From: Actinophytocola sp049647105
Lineage (GTDB): Bacteria > Actinomycetota > Actinomycetes > Mycobacteriales > Pseudonocardiaceae
NCBI RefSeq assembly: GCF_049647105.1
Contig: NZ_JBARWZ010000015.1
Coordinates: forward strand, 1 to 64,000
Reading direction: 5' to 3'
DNA length: 64,000 nt
The translations under genes and the position numbers were made by a program. Below, piece after piece: positions 40,859 through 49,574 of the stretch (within the stretch, counting starts at the first letter, position 1; each line of letters begins with the position of its first letter). Under the pieces are notes generated by a model. That model was not told where the DNA came from. It worked only from the letters and a program-made list of their open reading frames with translations, and did not search any database.

Positions 40859-41674
40859 ATGACCTATTCCATCGCGGTGCTCGGGGCCGGCAAGATCGGT
40901 GAGTCGCTCCTCTCCGGGCTGCTCAACGGCGGCCGCCGGGTCGACGAGCTCATGTTCACCGAACGCCATCCCGAGCGGTCCGCCGAGCTGACCACGCGCT
41001 ACGGCTTCCGCGCGGTGGACGTCGCCACCGCGGCCAAGGAGGCCGACGTCCTCGTGGTGGCCGTCAAGCCGCAGGACATCGAGCCGCTGCTGGACGAGCT
41101 GGCGCCGAACATCGACACGAAGACGCTCATCGTCTCGCTGTGCGCCGGGCTGCCGACCTCGCTGTACGAGCGGCGGCTGCCCGACGGGGTGCCCGTCGTG
41201 CGGGTCATGCCGAACACCCCGATGCTCGTCGGCGAGGCGATGTCGGCCATCTCACCCGGCAGGCACGCCTCCGGCGACCACCTGGCCATCGTGGAGGAGC
41301 TGCTGTCGGTCGTCGGCATGGTCGTGCGGGTGCCCGAGTCTCAGCAGGACGCCGTGACCGCACTGTCCGGCTCCGGGCCCGCCTACTTCTTCTACCTGGT
41401 CGAGGCCATGATCGACGCCGGCATCCTGCTCGGGCTGCCGCGCGCGGTGTCGGAGAAGCTGATCATCCAGTCGGCCGTCGGCGCCGCCGCGATGCTCGCG
41501 AAGACCGGGGAGCACCCGGTGATCCTGCGCGAGGCGGTCACCTCGCCGGCGGGGACGACCATCATGGCCATCCGCGAACTGGAGAAACACGGCGTGCGGG
41601 CCGCGCTGCTGGCCGCCATCGAGGCCGCAAGGGACCGGTCGCAGGAGCTTGGCCGCCAGCACGAGGCCGGTTGA
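40859..41674 (+). CDS. proC: Pyrroline-5-carboxylate reductase
   Basis: A 271-residue NAD(P)H enzyme that makes proline from P5C. The N-terminal Rossmann domain has IAVLGAGKIGESLLSGLL and a VAVKPQDIEPLLDEL motif; then VVRVMPNTPMLVGEAMSAIS. The C-terminal dimer domain has the signature VTALSGSGPAYFFYLVEAMI, PRAVSEKLIIQSAVGAAAML and REAVTSPAGTTIMAIRELE. Start is ATG 40859, 33 bases from the divergent L7/L12-repeat gene. The BldC-like gene follows, the same order as Rv0500-Rv0500A. Confidence 0.96.
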   Translation: MTYSIAVLGAGKIGESLLSGLLNGGRRVDELMFTERHPERSAELTTRYGFRAVDVATAAKEADVLVVAVKPQDIEPLLDELAPNIDTKTLIVSLCAGLPTSLYERRLPDGVPVVRVMPNTPMLVGEAMSAISPGRHASGDHLAIVEELLSVVGMVVRVPESQQDAVTALSGSGPAYFFYLVEAMIDAGILLGLPRAVSEKLIIQSAVGAAAMLAKTGEHPVILREAVTSPAGTTIMAIRELEKHGVRAALLAAIEAARDRSQELGRQHEAG

Positions 41675-41808
41675 TCTTTCCAGGCGAATATCGCTCGCGG
41701 GATCGCATTCGTCACACCAGTCCCGCTAGTCTCGGGAGAAGCACGTGCGTGTCGATACCGTCGGTGGGGAAGCCGACGGCGCGACACGTGTCGAAGGACG
41801 CGGTGAGC

Positions 41809-42027
41809 ATGCCGGCGAACAAGAAAGATCCGGAGCCGCCTGGCCTCGCACAGGTGCAGTTCCTCACTGTGGCCGAGGTGGCCACGATGATGCGGGTATC
41901 GAAGATGACGGTGTACCGGTTGGTGCACAACGGAGAGCTACCCGCGGTGCGAGTGGGCAAATCGTTCCGGGTACCGGAACAAGCAGTGCACGACTACCTG
42001 CGTAGCGCGTATTTCGACGCGGGCTAG
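41809..42027 (+). CDS. BldC-like MerR-type DNA-binding protein (Rv0500A-like)
   Basis: A 72-residue protein consisting almost only of a winged helix-turn-helix: VQFLTVAEVATMMRVSKMTV, YRLVHNGELPAVRVGKSFRV, then EQAVHDYLRSAYFDAG. It is close to BldC, the developmental regulator of Streptomyces, and to the mycobacterial Rv0500A product. ATG 41809 has GAAGGA 10 bases upstream. GTG 41749, behind GGGAGAAG, would give 92 residues and is a serious alternative. TAGTCT near 41727 may be the -10. It precedes the bS22 gene, as in other actinomycetes. Confidence 0.92.
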   Translation: MPANKKDPEPPGLAQVQFLTVAEVATMMRVSKMTVYRLVHNGELPAVRVGKSFRVPEQAVHDYLRSAYFDAG

Positions 42028-42173
42028 GACACCGGTGCCGACCGCCCAGTGACGCCCAGGTAATCTTGATGCTCGTTGCCTGGTGTCATGGGGCGCGTCC
42101 GGTGGCCGGAACTGGTCGAGTGGTCGTTGCCGTTCCAGGTTGTACCGACCACCGAATGAAGCTGAGGTTCCGC

Positions 42174-42275
42174 ATGGGCTCGGTCATCAAGAAGCGCCGC
42201 AAGCGCATGTCCAAGAAGAAGCACCGCAAGCTGCTTCGCAAGACGCGCGTTCAGCGTCGCAAGCTCAAGAAGTAG
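42174..42275 (+). CDS. Ribosomal protein bS22 / AURKAIP1-COX24 domain mini-protein
   Basis: A 33-residue, extremely basic protein (MGSVIKKRRKRMSKKKHRKL followed by LRKTRVQRRKLKK), nearly identical to the Rv0500B-type product. Structures of mycobacterial ribosomes showed this family bound to the 30S subunit, named bS22. The ATG at 42174 follows GAGG (about 42163). It ends 14 bases before a hairpin terminator. It is too short for common gene finders but is one of the surest calls here, because both sequence and position (after the BldC-like gene) are conserved. Confidence 0.95.
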   Translation: MGSVIKKRRKRMSKKKHRKLLRKTRVQRRKLKK

Positions 42276-42289
42276 TTCCGCGGGTGCCG

Positions 42290-42321
42290 TGGTGGATGTC
42301 CGCCAAGTGTGACATCCACCA
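42290..42321 (+). terminator. Terminator after bS22
   Basis: TGGTGGATGTC (42290-42300) pairs exactly with GACATCCACCA (42311-42321), followed by TTA. It ends the proC-bldC-bS22 unit. Confidence 0.85.
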
Positions 42322-42454
42322 TTACGGCATGTGACCTGCGTTAACTACTCGTTGCCTGCGACGAGACAATCACGATTTGGATGTAGAGTCGCCACCGGGT
42401 CCGCCACTGTGCTAGCCGGATCGCCTCCCGTTCGTGATCTGTCATCGGAGTCGT

Positions 42455-43366
42455 ATGGCGCCCAGAATCGTTCTCGTCACCGGAGTCGCCGACCAGCTCG
42501 GCGGCCGGCTGGCCGCGCGGTTGGCCGACGACCCGGAAATCGAGCGGGTCCTGGGCGTGGACACGGCTCCGTCCTCGGTGCCGCGCTCGACGCGCGTCGA
42601 GTTCGTGCGCGCCGACATCCGTGACCCGAGGATCGCCAAGGTGCTCACCTCGGCGCGGGTGGACACGGTCGTGCACGCCGCACCGCGTCCCGGGCCGGGG
42701 GCCAAGGAACGCAACGTCATCGGCACGATGCAGCTCCTGGCCGCCTGCCAGCGCGCGGAGACGGTGCGCAAGCTCGTCGTGAAGTCGACCGCCGAGGTCT
42801 ACGGCGGCGGCGCGGACGCGCCTGCCGTCTTCACCGAGCAGGACGCGGCCGCCAAGGGCGACGCGGCCGAGATCGAGGGCTACGCCCTGGGGCTCGCACG
42901 TCGGCGCCCGGAGGTCGTGCTGACCATCATGCGGCTCGCCGAGATCATCGGGCCGCACGTGGACAACGCGCTGACCAGGTACTTCTCCCTGCCGGTCGTG
43001 CCGACCGTGCTCGGCTTCGACGCCCGCGTGCAGTTCCTGCACATCGACGACGCGCTCGCCGTGCTCGAGCGCGCCACCACCCACGACCTGCCCGGCGTGT
43101 TCAACGTCGGCGGGGACGGGGTACTCATGCTGTCTCAGGCCATCCGCCGTGCGGGTCGCATCCCGCTGCCGATGCCGAAGGCCGCCATCGGGCCCGCCAC
43201 CCGGCTCACCGGCGGAGGGGTCGAGTTGTCGCCGAGCCTGTCCCGGCTGCTCAGCTACGGCCGCGTCATCGACACCACCCGTCTCAAGACGGCTTTCGGG
43301 TTCACGCCGAAGTGGACCACCACCACCGCGTTCGACGACTACGTCCGCGGCAGTACGCACCGTTGA
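42455..43366 (+). CDS. NAD-dependent epimerase/dehydratase (Rv0501-like)
   Basis: A 303-residue extended SDR from ATG 42455 (MAPRIVLVTGVADQLGGRLA). The cofactor motif is TGVADQLGG, with VLGVDTAPSSVP and FVRADIRDPRIAKVL marking NAD binding. The catalytic region is atypical: the Ser/Thr segment KLVVKSTAEVYGGG is present, but the usual YxxxK is seen only as IEGYALGLARRRPE, lacking the Lys. Mycobacterial Rv0501 is annotated as GalE2 by similarity only. The acyltransferase gene follows by 11 bases. The missing Lys suggests a non-catalytic or altered role. Confidence 0.85.
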   Translation: MAPRIVLVTGVADQLGGRLAARLADDPEIERVLGVDTAPSSVPRSTRVEFVRADIRDPRIAKVLTSARVDTVVHAAPRPGPGAKERNVIGTMQLLAACQRAETVRKLVVKSTAEVYGGGADAPAVFTEQDAAAKGDAAEIEGYALGLARRRPEVVLTIMRLAEIIGPHVDNALTRYFSLPVVPTVLGFDARVQFLHIDDALAVLERATTHDLPGVFNVGGDGVLMLSQAIRRAGRIPLPMPKAAIGPATRLTGGGVELSPSLSRLLSYGRVIDTTRLKTAFGFTPKWTTTTAFDDYVRGSTHR

Positions 43367-43377
43367 GGGGAAAGACA

Positions 43378-44319
<942 letters not shown>

Positions 44320-44320
44320 T

Positions 44321-44489
44321 CCGCCTCCCCGGGATTTCAATGTGTTGGTTCCGACCCAGCGACGCCTGCGGATCGCAGGTGGTTGGTGGCTGGGTGCCGT
44401 CGCTAGCCCGCCTCCCCGGAATTTCAATGTGTTGGTTCCGACCCAGCGCAGGCGCCAGTCATCGAGGTGGTTGGTGGCTGGGTGCCGTC
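44321..44489. repeat. Tandem pair of ~81-bp repeats with divergent centres
   Basis: Unit 1 (44321-44401) and unit 2 (44408-44489) share a 41-bp left part (one difference: GGGATTTC/GGAATTTC) and an exact 25-bp right part (AGGTGGTTGGTGGCTGGGTG then CCGTC). Between lie 15-16 bases that differ completely. In each unit ACCCAGC of the left part can pair with GCTGGGT of the right, so the variable bases would form a loop. The array starts right after the acyltransferase stop. It contains no gene and may be a mobile or RNA-forming intergenic element. Confidence 0.85.
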
Positions 44490-44557
44490 ACGTTCCCCTG
44501 AGGTCGCTGATGGTCAGGTCCAGACCCTCGCACAAAGACCATTCGGACAGGCCCCAA

Positions 44558-44680
44558 TTAGTCCCTGCGGTCTTCGCGTAGCTGCCTGCGGATCTCCGAC
44601 TCGATGCCGCTGCGGCGGCCCATGTAGAAGCCGACGCCGAGGCAGACGACCGCCACGATCAGGATCAGGAACCCGGTCAT
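44558..44680 (-). CDS. 40-residue single-helix membrane protein coupled to the HAD gene
   Basis: ATG 44680 overlaps the stop of the HAD phosphatase gene (ATGA). The product is one membrane helix (about 3-21: GFLILIVAVVCLGVGFYMG) and a charged tail (RRSGIESEIRRQLREDRRD). The coupling, the clean hydrophobic/charged design and the absence of a competing gene make it credible. Function unknown; it may anchor or modulate the phosphatase. Confidence 0.65.
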   Translation of the reverse strand: MTGFLILIVAVVCLGVGFYMGRRSGIESEIRRQLREDRRD

Positions 44681-45576
44681 GTCGCCCGCTTCCGGTAGGC
44701 GAGGCCAGCCGCGACGGCTCCGGCGAGCGCACCCGCGCCGAGCACGGATGGCACCCCGATCTTGGCGGCCTTGCGGCCCGTGCGGAAGTCGCGGATCTCC
44801 CAGCCCCGCTTGCGGGCCGCCTCCCGCAGGCTGCCGTCCGGGTTGACGGCCACGGCGGTGCCGACCACCGACAGCATCGGCACGTCGTTCGCGGAGTCCG
44901 AGTACGCCGCGCACCGGCGCAGGTTGAGCCCCTCGCGGGCGGCGAGCGCGCGGACCGCGTGCGCCTTGGCCGGTCCGTGCAGCATCTCGCCGACCAGCCT
45001 GCCCGTGTACACGCCGTTCTCGCTCTCGAGGACGGTGCCGAGCGCGCCGGTCAGCCCGAGACGGCGGGCGATGATCGTGGCCAGGTCGACGGGCGTCGCG
45101 GTGACGAGCCAGACCCGCTGGCCAGCGTCGAGGTGCATCTGGGCGAGCGCACGCGTGCCGGGCCAGATCTTGTCGGCCATCAGCTCGTCGTAGATCTCCT
45201 CGCCGAGCGACATCAGCTCGGCCACCGAGTGCCCGGCGACGAACGACAGGCCGGACTCGCGGGCGTTGCGGATGCCGTCGTGGGTCTCGCGGCCACCGAT
45301 CCGGAACGCCACCTGCTGCAGCGCGAACCTGGCCAGGTCGGAGGTGGTGAAGAACTTCCGCGCGGCCATCCCCCTGGCGAAGTGGAAGATCGACGCGCCC
45401 ATCATCATCGTGTTGTCCACGTCGAAGAAGGCCGCGGCGGTCAGGTCGACCGGCGGCGGGAGCCGGTCCAACGTGCGATCGGCGCGCTCCAGCGCGACAG
45501 CCGCCTCGGCAGACGCCTCACCCGCGATGGTGGCGATCTGCTCGAGCGCGGGTCCTTTCCCACGGCCACGCCACAT
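44677..45576 (-). CDS. HAD-IB family phosphatase (SerB1-like, Rv0505c)
   Basis: A 299-residue enzyme. ATG 45576 is used; GTG 45582 is equally possible. The HAD motifs are I: AAFFDVDNTMMMG (Asp nucleophile), II: VWLVTATPVDLA (Thr), III: Lys in HGPAKAHAVRALA, IV: CAAYSDSANDVPML. A C-terminal hydrophobic helix (about 270-292, VLGAGALAGAVAAGLAY) suggests membrane attachment. Mycobacterial SerB1 is annotated as phosphoserine phosphatase, but many homologues act on other phosphates, so the exact substrate is uncertain. A 40-residue membrane protein gene is coupled at its 3' end. Confidence 0.9.
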   Translation of the reverse strand: MWRGRGKGPALEQIATIAGEASAEAAVALERADRTLDRLPPPVDLTAAAFFDVDNTMMMGASIFHFARGMAARKFFTTSDLARFALQQVAFRIGGRETHDGIRNARESGLSFVAGHSVAELMSLGEEIYDELMADKIWPGTRALAQMHLDAGQRVWLVTATPVDLATIIARRLGLTGALGTVLESENGVYTGRLVGEMLHGPAKAHAVRALAAREGLNLRRCAAYSDSANDVPMLSVVGTAVAVNPDGSLREAARKRGWEIRDFRTGRKAAKIGVPSVLGAGALAGAVAAGLAYRKRAT

Positions 45577-45773
45577 GGACACGGCATCGCCTCCGCGATC
45601 GATCGAAACCAGTTACTCCATCCAACAGCGTAGCGAGCGCGCCTGCCTGGAATTTCGCCTCATTCGGTGCCCGCTTTCCGCATTCACCGAACGAACGGTC
45701 CATTCGCGCGGTCAGGGAGGACCCCCGGGTTCGACACTACCGGCGATCACCGACATGACCGGCGGGTCGGGTG

Positions 45774-46931
45774 TCAGCCGATGCTCAGGCCCGGGAGGCC
45801 GGGCAGGAGCGGGGGCAGTTCGATGAGTGGTGGCTGTTCCGGCGTTTCGGTGCCCGGCGCGGGGACCTGGGTGTCCGCCGGTGCGGGGACGGACACGGTC
45901 GCCCCCGGCAGGGGGACCGGGGGCAGGCCCTGGGGCGGTGTGGCGGGCGGCGGCGCCGTGCTGGGGGTCCCTGTGCCGGGCGACGGCACGGCACCTCCGG
46001 TGGGGCTGGGCACGCTCGGGGCAGGCGCGCCGCCGGAGGTGGGTGCGGGCGGCGGCTGCTCGCACGTGCCGGTGGCGGGGAGTGCGCCGATGTCGTCGTA
46101 GGTGCCGGAGGTGATCTGGAGGCAGCCCATGCGGGCGGACAGTGCCTGTGCCCTGGCGGTGATCTTGTCGAGGAGTGCCTGGGTGGCGCTCTCCCGGTTG
46201 CGCGCGGCCGCTGGCAGGCGGGGCGCGACGTCCGCCAGCCTGCCGGCCTGCTGCGCCGACCAGTCGTGGAGGGCGTCGAGCAGGCTGCCGTTGGCACCGG
46301 TGGCGAGTGCGATCAGCTGGCGGGAGCCCGCCGTGGCGTCGTTCTCGAAGTCGGTGAGCGCGGTGAGGTAGGCCCCGACGGGTGCGTCGTCGGGGTTGGG
46401 GTAGCGGCGCGTGAGGGACTCGATCTCGCTGACCCTCGCGGCGGCGAACTCCAGGTGCTTGAGCGCCTTCGACTCCTCGCCGAAGGTGAGGCCCATGGCC
46501 GCGGCCTCGGCACTGCGCTTCACGCCGTAGAGGGCCTCGCCGGGGAGTGCGTCCCTCGCCAGCAACAGGCTCATCCCGGCAAGCGACCCGACCAGCGCGA
46601 GCACGGCCACCGCGGCGACGGCGAACCGGCCGCGCACCCCCGACAACGCCGCGCGGCGGGACGCGCGGCCGGTCGCTCGGCTGTGGGGGCTGGACGGCCC
46701 CGGCTTGGTAGCCGGTCTCCTGCCGCCGGGTCTCTCCCCGGCTCTGACGGCCCGGCCCGTTCTTGGTCTGTCCGGTCTGTCCGGCATCACCGGAGCGGGC
46801 GGCGGCGCGTCCTCGTCGTCCAGTGCGAGCAGGACGCGGTCGCGCATGCGCCTTCGCTCGTCCCCGGTCGGCGCGATCAGTGGCGCGAGCGAGTTCATGG
46901 CACGCACGACGGTGCGGTCGTGCTCATCCAT
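45774..46931 (-). CDS. DUF5667 membrane protein, probable anti-sigma factor (RsbN-like)
   Basis: A 385-residue protein from ATG 46931 (GTG 46946 possible). The cytoplasmic N-terminus (1-110) has VVRAMNSLAPLIAPTGDERR and RMRDRVLLAL, an anti-sigma-like helical segment. One membrane helix (about 112-134) follows, then the DUF5667 domain (about 138-260: LPGEALYGVKRSAEAAAMGL, RVSEIESLTRRYPN) and a long Pro/Thr/Gly-rich tail. It lies 52 bases after an ECF sigma gene. Streptomyces RsbN, the anti-sigma of BldN, has this layout. Assignment as the anti-sigma is by analogy. Confidence 0.75.
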   Translation of the reverse strand: MDEHDRTVVRAMNSLAPLIAPTGDERRRMRDRVLLALDDEDAPPPAPVMPDRPDRPRTGRAVRAGERPGGRRPATKPGPSSPHSRATGRASRRAALSGVRGRFAVAAVAVLALVGSLAGMSLLLARDALPGEALYGVKRSAEAAAMGLTFGEESKALKHLEFAAARVSEIESLTRRYPNPDDAPVGAYLTALTDFENDATAGSRQLIALATGANGSLLDALHDWSAQQAGRLADVAPRLPAAARNRESATQALLDKITARAQALSARMGCLQITSGTYDDIGALPATGTCEQPPPAPTSGGAPAPSVPSPTGGAVPSPGTGTPSTAPPPATPPQGLPPVPLPGATVSVPAPADTQVPAPGTETPEQPPLIELPPLLPGLPGLSIG

Positions 46932-46983
46932 AGTCTCGCCGTTCACGTCTGGGAAACGAATCCGTGGTGGTTGAAGTTACGCC

Positions 46984-47619
46984 TCAGCGCAGCTCAGGCG
47001 GCAGGAGCTGTGCGAGTCTGCGCACCGCACGGTGCTGCAACGCCTTCACCGCCCCCTCGTTGCGTTCCATCACGGTCGCGGTCTCGGCCACCGACAACCC
47101 TTGCAGGAACCGCAACACAATACATTCTCGCTGGTCATCACCCAGTTGGCGGACGCACGCCAGCAGCGCGTCCCGCGTCGCGCCCGCGAGCACCTGCTGC
47201 TCGGGCCCGACCTCGACCGGCCGCGAGTCGTCCACCTCCGCGGTGGTCACCTCGAGGCGGTACCGGCTCGACTTCACGTGGTCGAGCACCAGGTTGCGGG
47301 CGATCGTCACGAACCAGGCGCCGACGTCGCGGCCCTGGTAGGTGACCGACGCGATCTTGCGCAGGGCGCGCAGGAACGTCTCACTGGTGACATCCTCCGC
47401 CAGTTCCCGGTCGCCGACCCGGAACAGGACATAACGAAATACGACATCGACGTACTTGTCGTAGAGCAGTGCGAACGCCGACCGGTCCCCTTCCTGGGCG
47501 GCGTGCACGAGCTCCCACGACCCACCGGCCTCCGGTGGCTCCACGGCAGACTCCTGTCGCGGGACCCGGGCATCCTCCGCTCCCGCTGCGTCCCGTTGAA
47601 CTGGGCGCACGGACGGCAT
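46984..47619 (-). CDS. ECF sigma factor, BldN-like
   Basis: A 211-residue sigma-70-family factor from ATG 47619 (GAGGGAG upstream). An N-terminal extension (1-35) precedes region 2 (LVHAAQEGDRSAFALLYDKY, VFRYVLFRVGDRELAEDVTS, ETFLRALRKIASVTYQGRDV) and region 4 (LLACVRQLGDDQRECIVLRF, LQGLSVAETATVMERNEGAV, KALQHRAVRRLAQLL). BldN/AdsA has a similar extension and an adjacent DUF5667 anti-sigma gene. It likely controls surface or developmental genes, but direct targets cannot be told. It is divergent from the AMP-ligase gene. Confidence 0.88.
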   Translation of the reverse strand: MPSVRPVQRDAAGAEDARVPRQESAVEPPEAGGSWELVHAAQEGDRSAFALLYDKYVDVVFRYVLFRVGDRELAEDVTSETFLRALRKIASVTYQGRDVGAWFVTIARNLVLDHVKSSRYRLEVTTAEVDDSRPVEVGPEQQVLAGATRDALLACVRQLGDDQRECIVLRFLQGLSVAETATVMERNEGAVKALQHRAVRRLAQLLPPELR

Positions 47620-47698
47620 GCTCGACTCCCTCGGCTGGTCCTCCTCCGGGCCGCACCGCCCGAGGAGACTTGAGCAGCATACGGGTAGTTACTCAATA

Positions 47699-47717
47699 GT
47701 AGGTAATGCTTACCTCG
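47699..47717. promoter_or_regulatory. Palindrome resembling an IdeR/DtxR iron box
   Basis: The 19-mer GTAGGTAATGCTTACCTCG holds the perfect palindrome AGGTAATGCTTACCT (47701-47715). Compared with the IdeR/DtxR consensus TTAGGTTAGSCTAACCTAA, 13 of 19 positions agree by my count. It lies in the 180-bp divergent region of the sigma factor and AMP-ligase genes. An iron-regulated promoter is possible but the match is moderate. Confidence 0.35.
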
Positions 47718-47799
47718 ATGAGACGCATGACGTGGTCGACCATGACGTGAGTGAGTCGTGCCACACTGCCCCAAAGGGTCGTCGAAGGAGAGGTTTCCC

Positions 47800-49290
47800 A
47801 TGGTCGACATACTGACCGGCAACGTCGCCGGCCTGGTTGCCGACGCCGCTGTGAGGGTGCCGGGCCGGGTCGCCTTCGTCGACACCGGGTCTGGCCGGAC
47901 ACTCACGTGGGCGCAGGCGGACCGCGCGGTGAACGCGTTCGCCGCCCGGCTCACGGCCGCCGGCCTCGAAGAAGGCGACCGGGTGGCCATCGTGCTCCCC
48001 AACGGTCCCGAATTCTGCGTCGCGTTGTTCGGGGTGCTGCGCGCGGGTGGCATCGTGGTCCCGGCGGCCGCGCAGTCCCCTGAGCTGCCCCGGCTGCTGA
48101 GTGACAGCGGCGCCCGGTTCGTGGTGGGCGACGACATCGAGGCCCCGGACCTGGACGCTGGTCCGGACGGCGCACCCGGCCCTCGGCCCGCCACGCGAGG
48201 CGGCGAGGACATCGCGGTCATCTGCTACACGTCGGGCACCGCGGGCGTGCCACGCGGTGTGATGCTGTCGCACCGCGCGCTGCTGTCGAACGTCGACCAG
48301 TGCGCCCAGCTCAAGCCGGCGCCGGTGACCGCGAACGACCGCGTGCTGCTCGTGGTCCCCCTGTTCCACCTGTACGGCCTCGGCCCCGGCCTGCTGCAGG
48401 TCGCGGCCGCGGGCGCGACGGCCGTGCTGCTGGAGACCTTCAGCGCGGAACGCGCGCTGACGGTGTGCGCGGAGCACCGCGTGACCGCCCTTGTCGGCGT
48501 GCCCGCGATGTACCAGGCCCTGTCCGCCGCCACCCCGGAGCGGCTCGCGGAGGGCCTGTCCACGGTCCGCCTCCTCACGTCGGGTGCCGCGCCGCTGGCC
48601 CCGGCGATCCTGTCCGCGATCACGCATGCCACCGGCCTGCCCGTGTACGAGGGCTACGGCCTGACCGAGACCGGCCCGGTGCTGACCTCGACGCTGGTCG
48701 GCGGCATCGCGAAGGCGGGGTCGGTCGGCCGCCCGTTACCCGGCGTGGAGCTGCGGCTGGTCGACAGCGACGGCAGGCCGGTCGGCGTGCCGTCGGACCC
48801 GGAGGAGACCGAGTGGTTCGACGGTGACGAGACGGAAACCGGCCGCGTCGCCGCCCGGGGCCCGAACCTGTTCAGCGGCTACTGGCCAGACGGCGCGCAC
48901 GGCCCAGACGAGGACGGCTGGTTCCGCACCGGTGACGTCGGCTACCTCGACGCCGACGGTGACCTGCGCCTTGTCGACCGCGCGAACGACCTGATCATCG
49001 TGAACGGCTTCAACGTGTACCCGAAGGAGGTCGAGCGGGTACTGGACGAGCTGCCGCAGGTGGCGGAGTCCGCCGCCGTCGGCGTGCCGGACGAGCGCAC
49101 GGGCGAGCAGGTGATCGCGGTCGTGGTGCTGCGCGACGGCGCGACCCTGTCGGAGGACGAGGTCCGCGACCACTGCGCGGAGCGGCTCGCGCGGTTCAAG
49201 GTGCCGAGGACCGTGCGGTTCGTCGACGAACTGCCCCACTCGGCGACGGGGAAGGTCCGCCGCGCATCGCTGCGGGGGAGCGTCGCCTGA
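47800..49290 (+). CDS. AMP-forming acyl-CoA synthetase/ligase
   Basis: A 496-residue ANL-family enzyme from ATG 47800 (AAGGAG at 47785-47790). Core motifs: A3 ICYTSGTAGVPRGVMLSHRA, A5 VYEGYGLTETGPVL, A7 DGWFRTGDVGYLDADGDLRL, A8 LIIVNGFNVYPKEVERVLDE and A10 SATGKVRR with the catalytic Lys. It activates a carboxylic acid as acyl-AMP and passes it to CoA. It is of the medium/long-chain fatty-acid ligase type; the exact acid is unknown. The glutaredoxin-like gene follows after 1 base. Confidence 0.92.
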   Translation: MVDILTGNVAGLVADAAVRVPGRVAFVDTGSGRTLTWAQADRAVNAFAARLTAAGLEEGDRVAIVLPNGPEFCVALFGVLRAGGIVVPAAAQSPELPRLLSDSGARFVVGDDIEAPDLDAGPDGAPGPRPATRGGEDIAVICYTSGTAGVPRGVMLSHRALLSNVDQCAQLKPAPVTANDRVLLVVPLFHLYGLGPGLLQVAAAGATAVLLETFSAERALTVCAEHRVTALVGVPAMYQALSAATPERLAEGLSTVRLLTSGAAPLAPAILSAITHATGLPVYEGYGLTETGPVLTSTLVGGIAKAGSVGRPLPGVELRLVDSDGRPVGVPSDPEETEWFDGDETETGRVAARGPNLFSGYWPDGAHGPDEDGWFRTGDVGYLDADGDLRLVDRANDLIIVNGFNVYPKEVERVLDELPQVAESAAVGVPDERTGEQVIAVVVLRDGATLSEDEVRDHCAERLARFKVPRTVRFVDELPHSATGKVRRASLRGSVA

Positions 49291-49291
49291 C

Positions 49292-49522
49292 GTGGTGACC
49301 GTCGTTTCCAGGCAGGGCTGCCATCTGTGCGAGGTGGCCGAGGCCGACGTGGCGCGCATCTGTGGTGAGCTGGCCGTGCCGTGGGAGGTCACGGACGTGG
49401 ACGCCGACCCAGAGCTGCGTGCCGAGTACGGCGACCAGGTGCCGGTGATCCTGATCGACGGCCGGGAGCACGGTTACTGGCGCGTCGAGGAGGAGCGCTT
49501 CCGCGCCGCGCTGACGAGGTAA
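49292..49522 (+). CDS. Glutaredoxin-like thiol protein (Rv0508-like)
   Basis: A 76-residue thioredoxin-fold mini-protein with a CHLC redox motif (Cys10, Cys13) in VSRQGCHLCEVAEADV and the cis-Pro loop VPVILIDGREHGYWRV. It belongs to the DUF836/glutaredoxin-like group. In mycobacteria Rv0508 precedes hemA, the same neighbourhood as here. GTG 49292 or 49295 may start it. It may reduce a disulfide or mixed mycothiol disulfide; no direct evidence. Confidence 0.9.
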   Translation: MVTVVSRQGCHLCEVAEADVARICGELAVPWEVTDVDADPELRAEYGDQVPVILIDGREHGYWRVEEERFRAALTR

Positions 49523-49574
49523 GAAGGCCGTAATCCGTTTTGGGTTGAACCGCACGGCCGTCGGCGACGAACGT

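Noticed and set aside
44321..44489. A two-repeat CRISPR reading of the ~81-bp units
   Set aside because: Conserved blocks of 41 and 25 bp around a 15-base variable centre do not fit repeat/spacer sizes, and there are no cas genes.
45771..47345. Long plus-strand frame over the DUF5667 gene
   Set aside because: Gly/Arg-rich antisense of a Pro/Thr-rich tail; no ribosome site and no domain.
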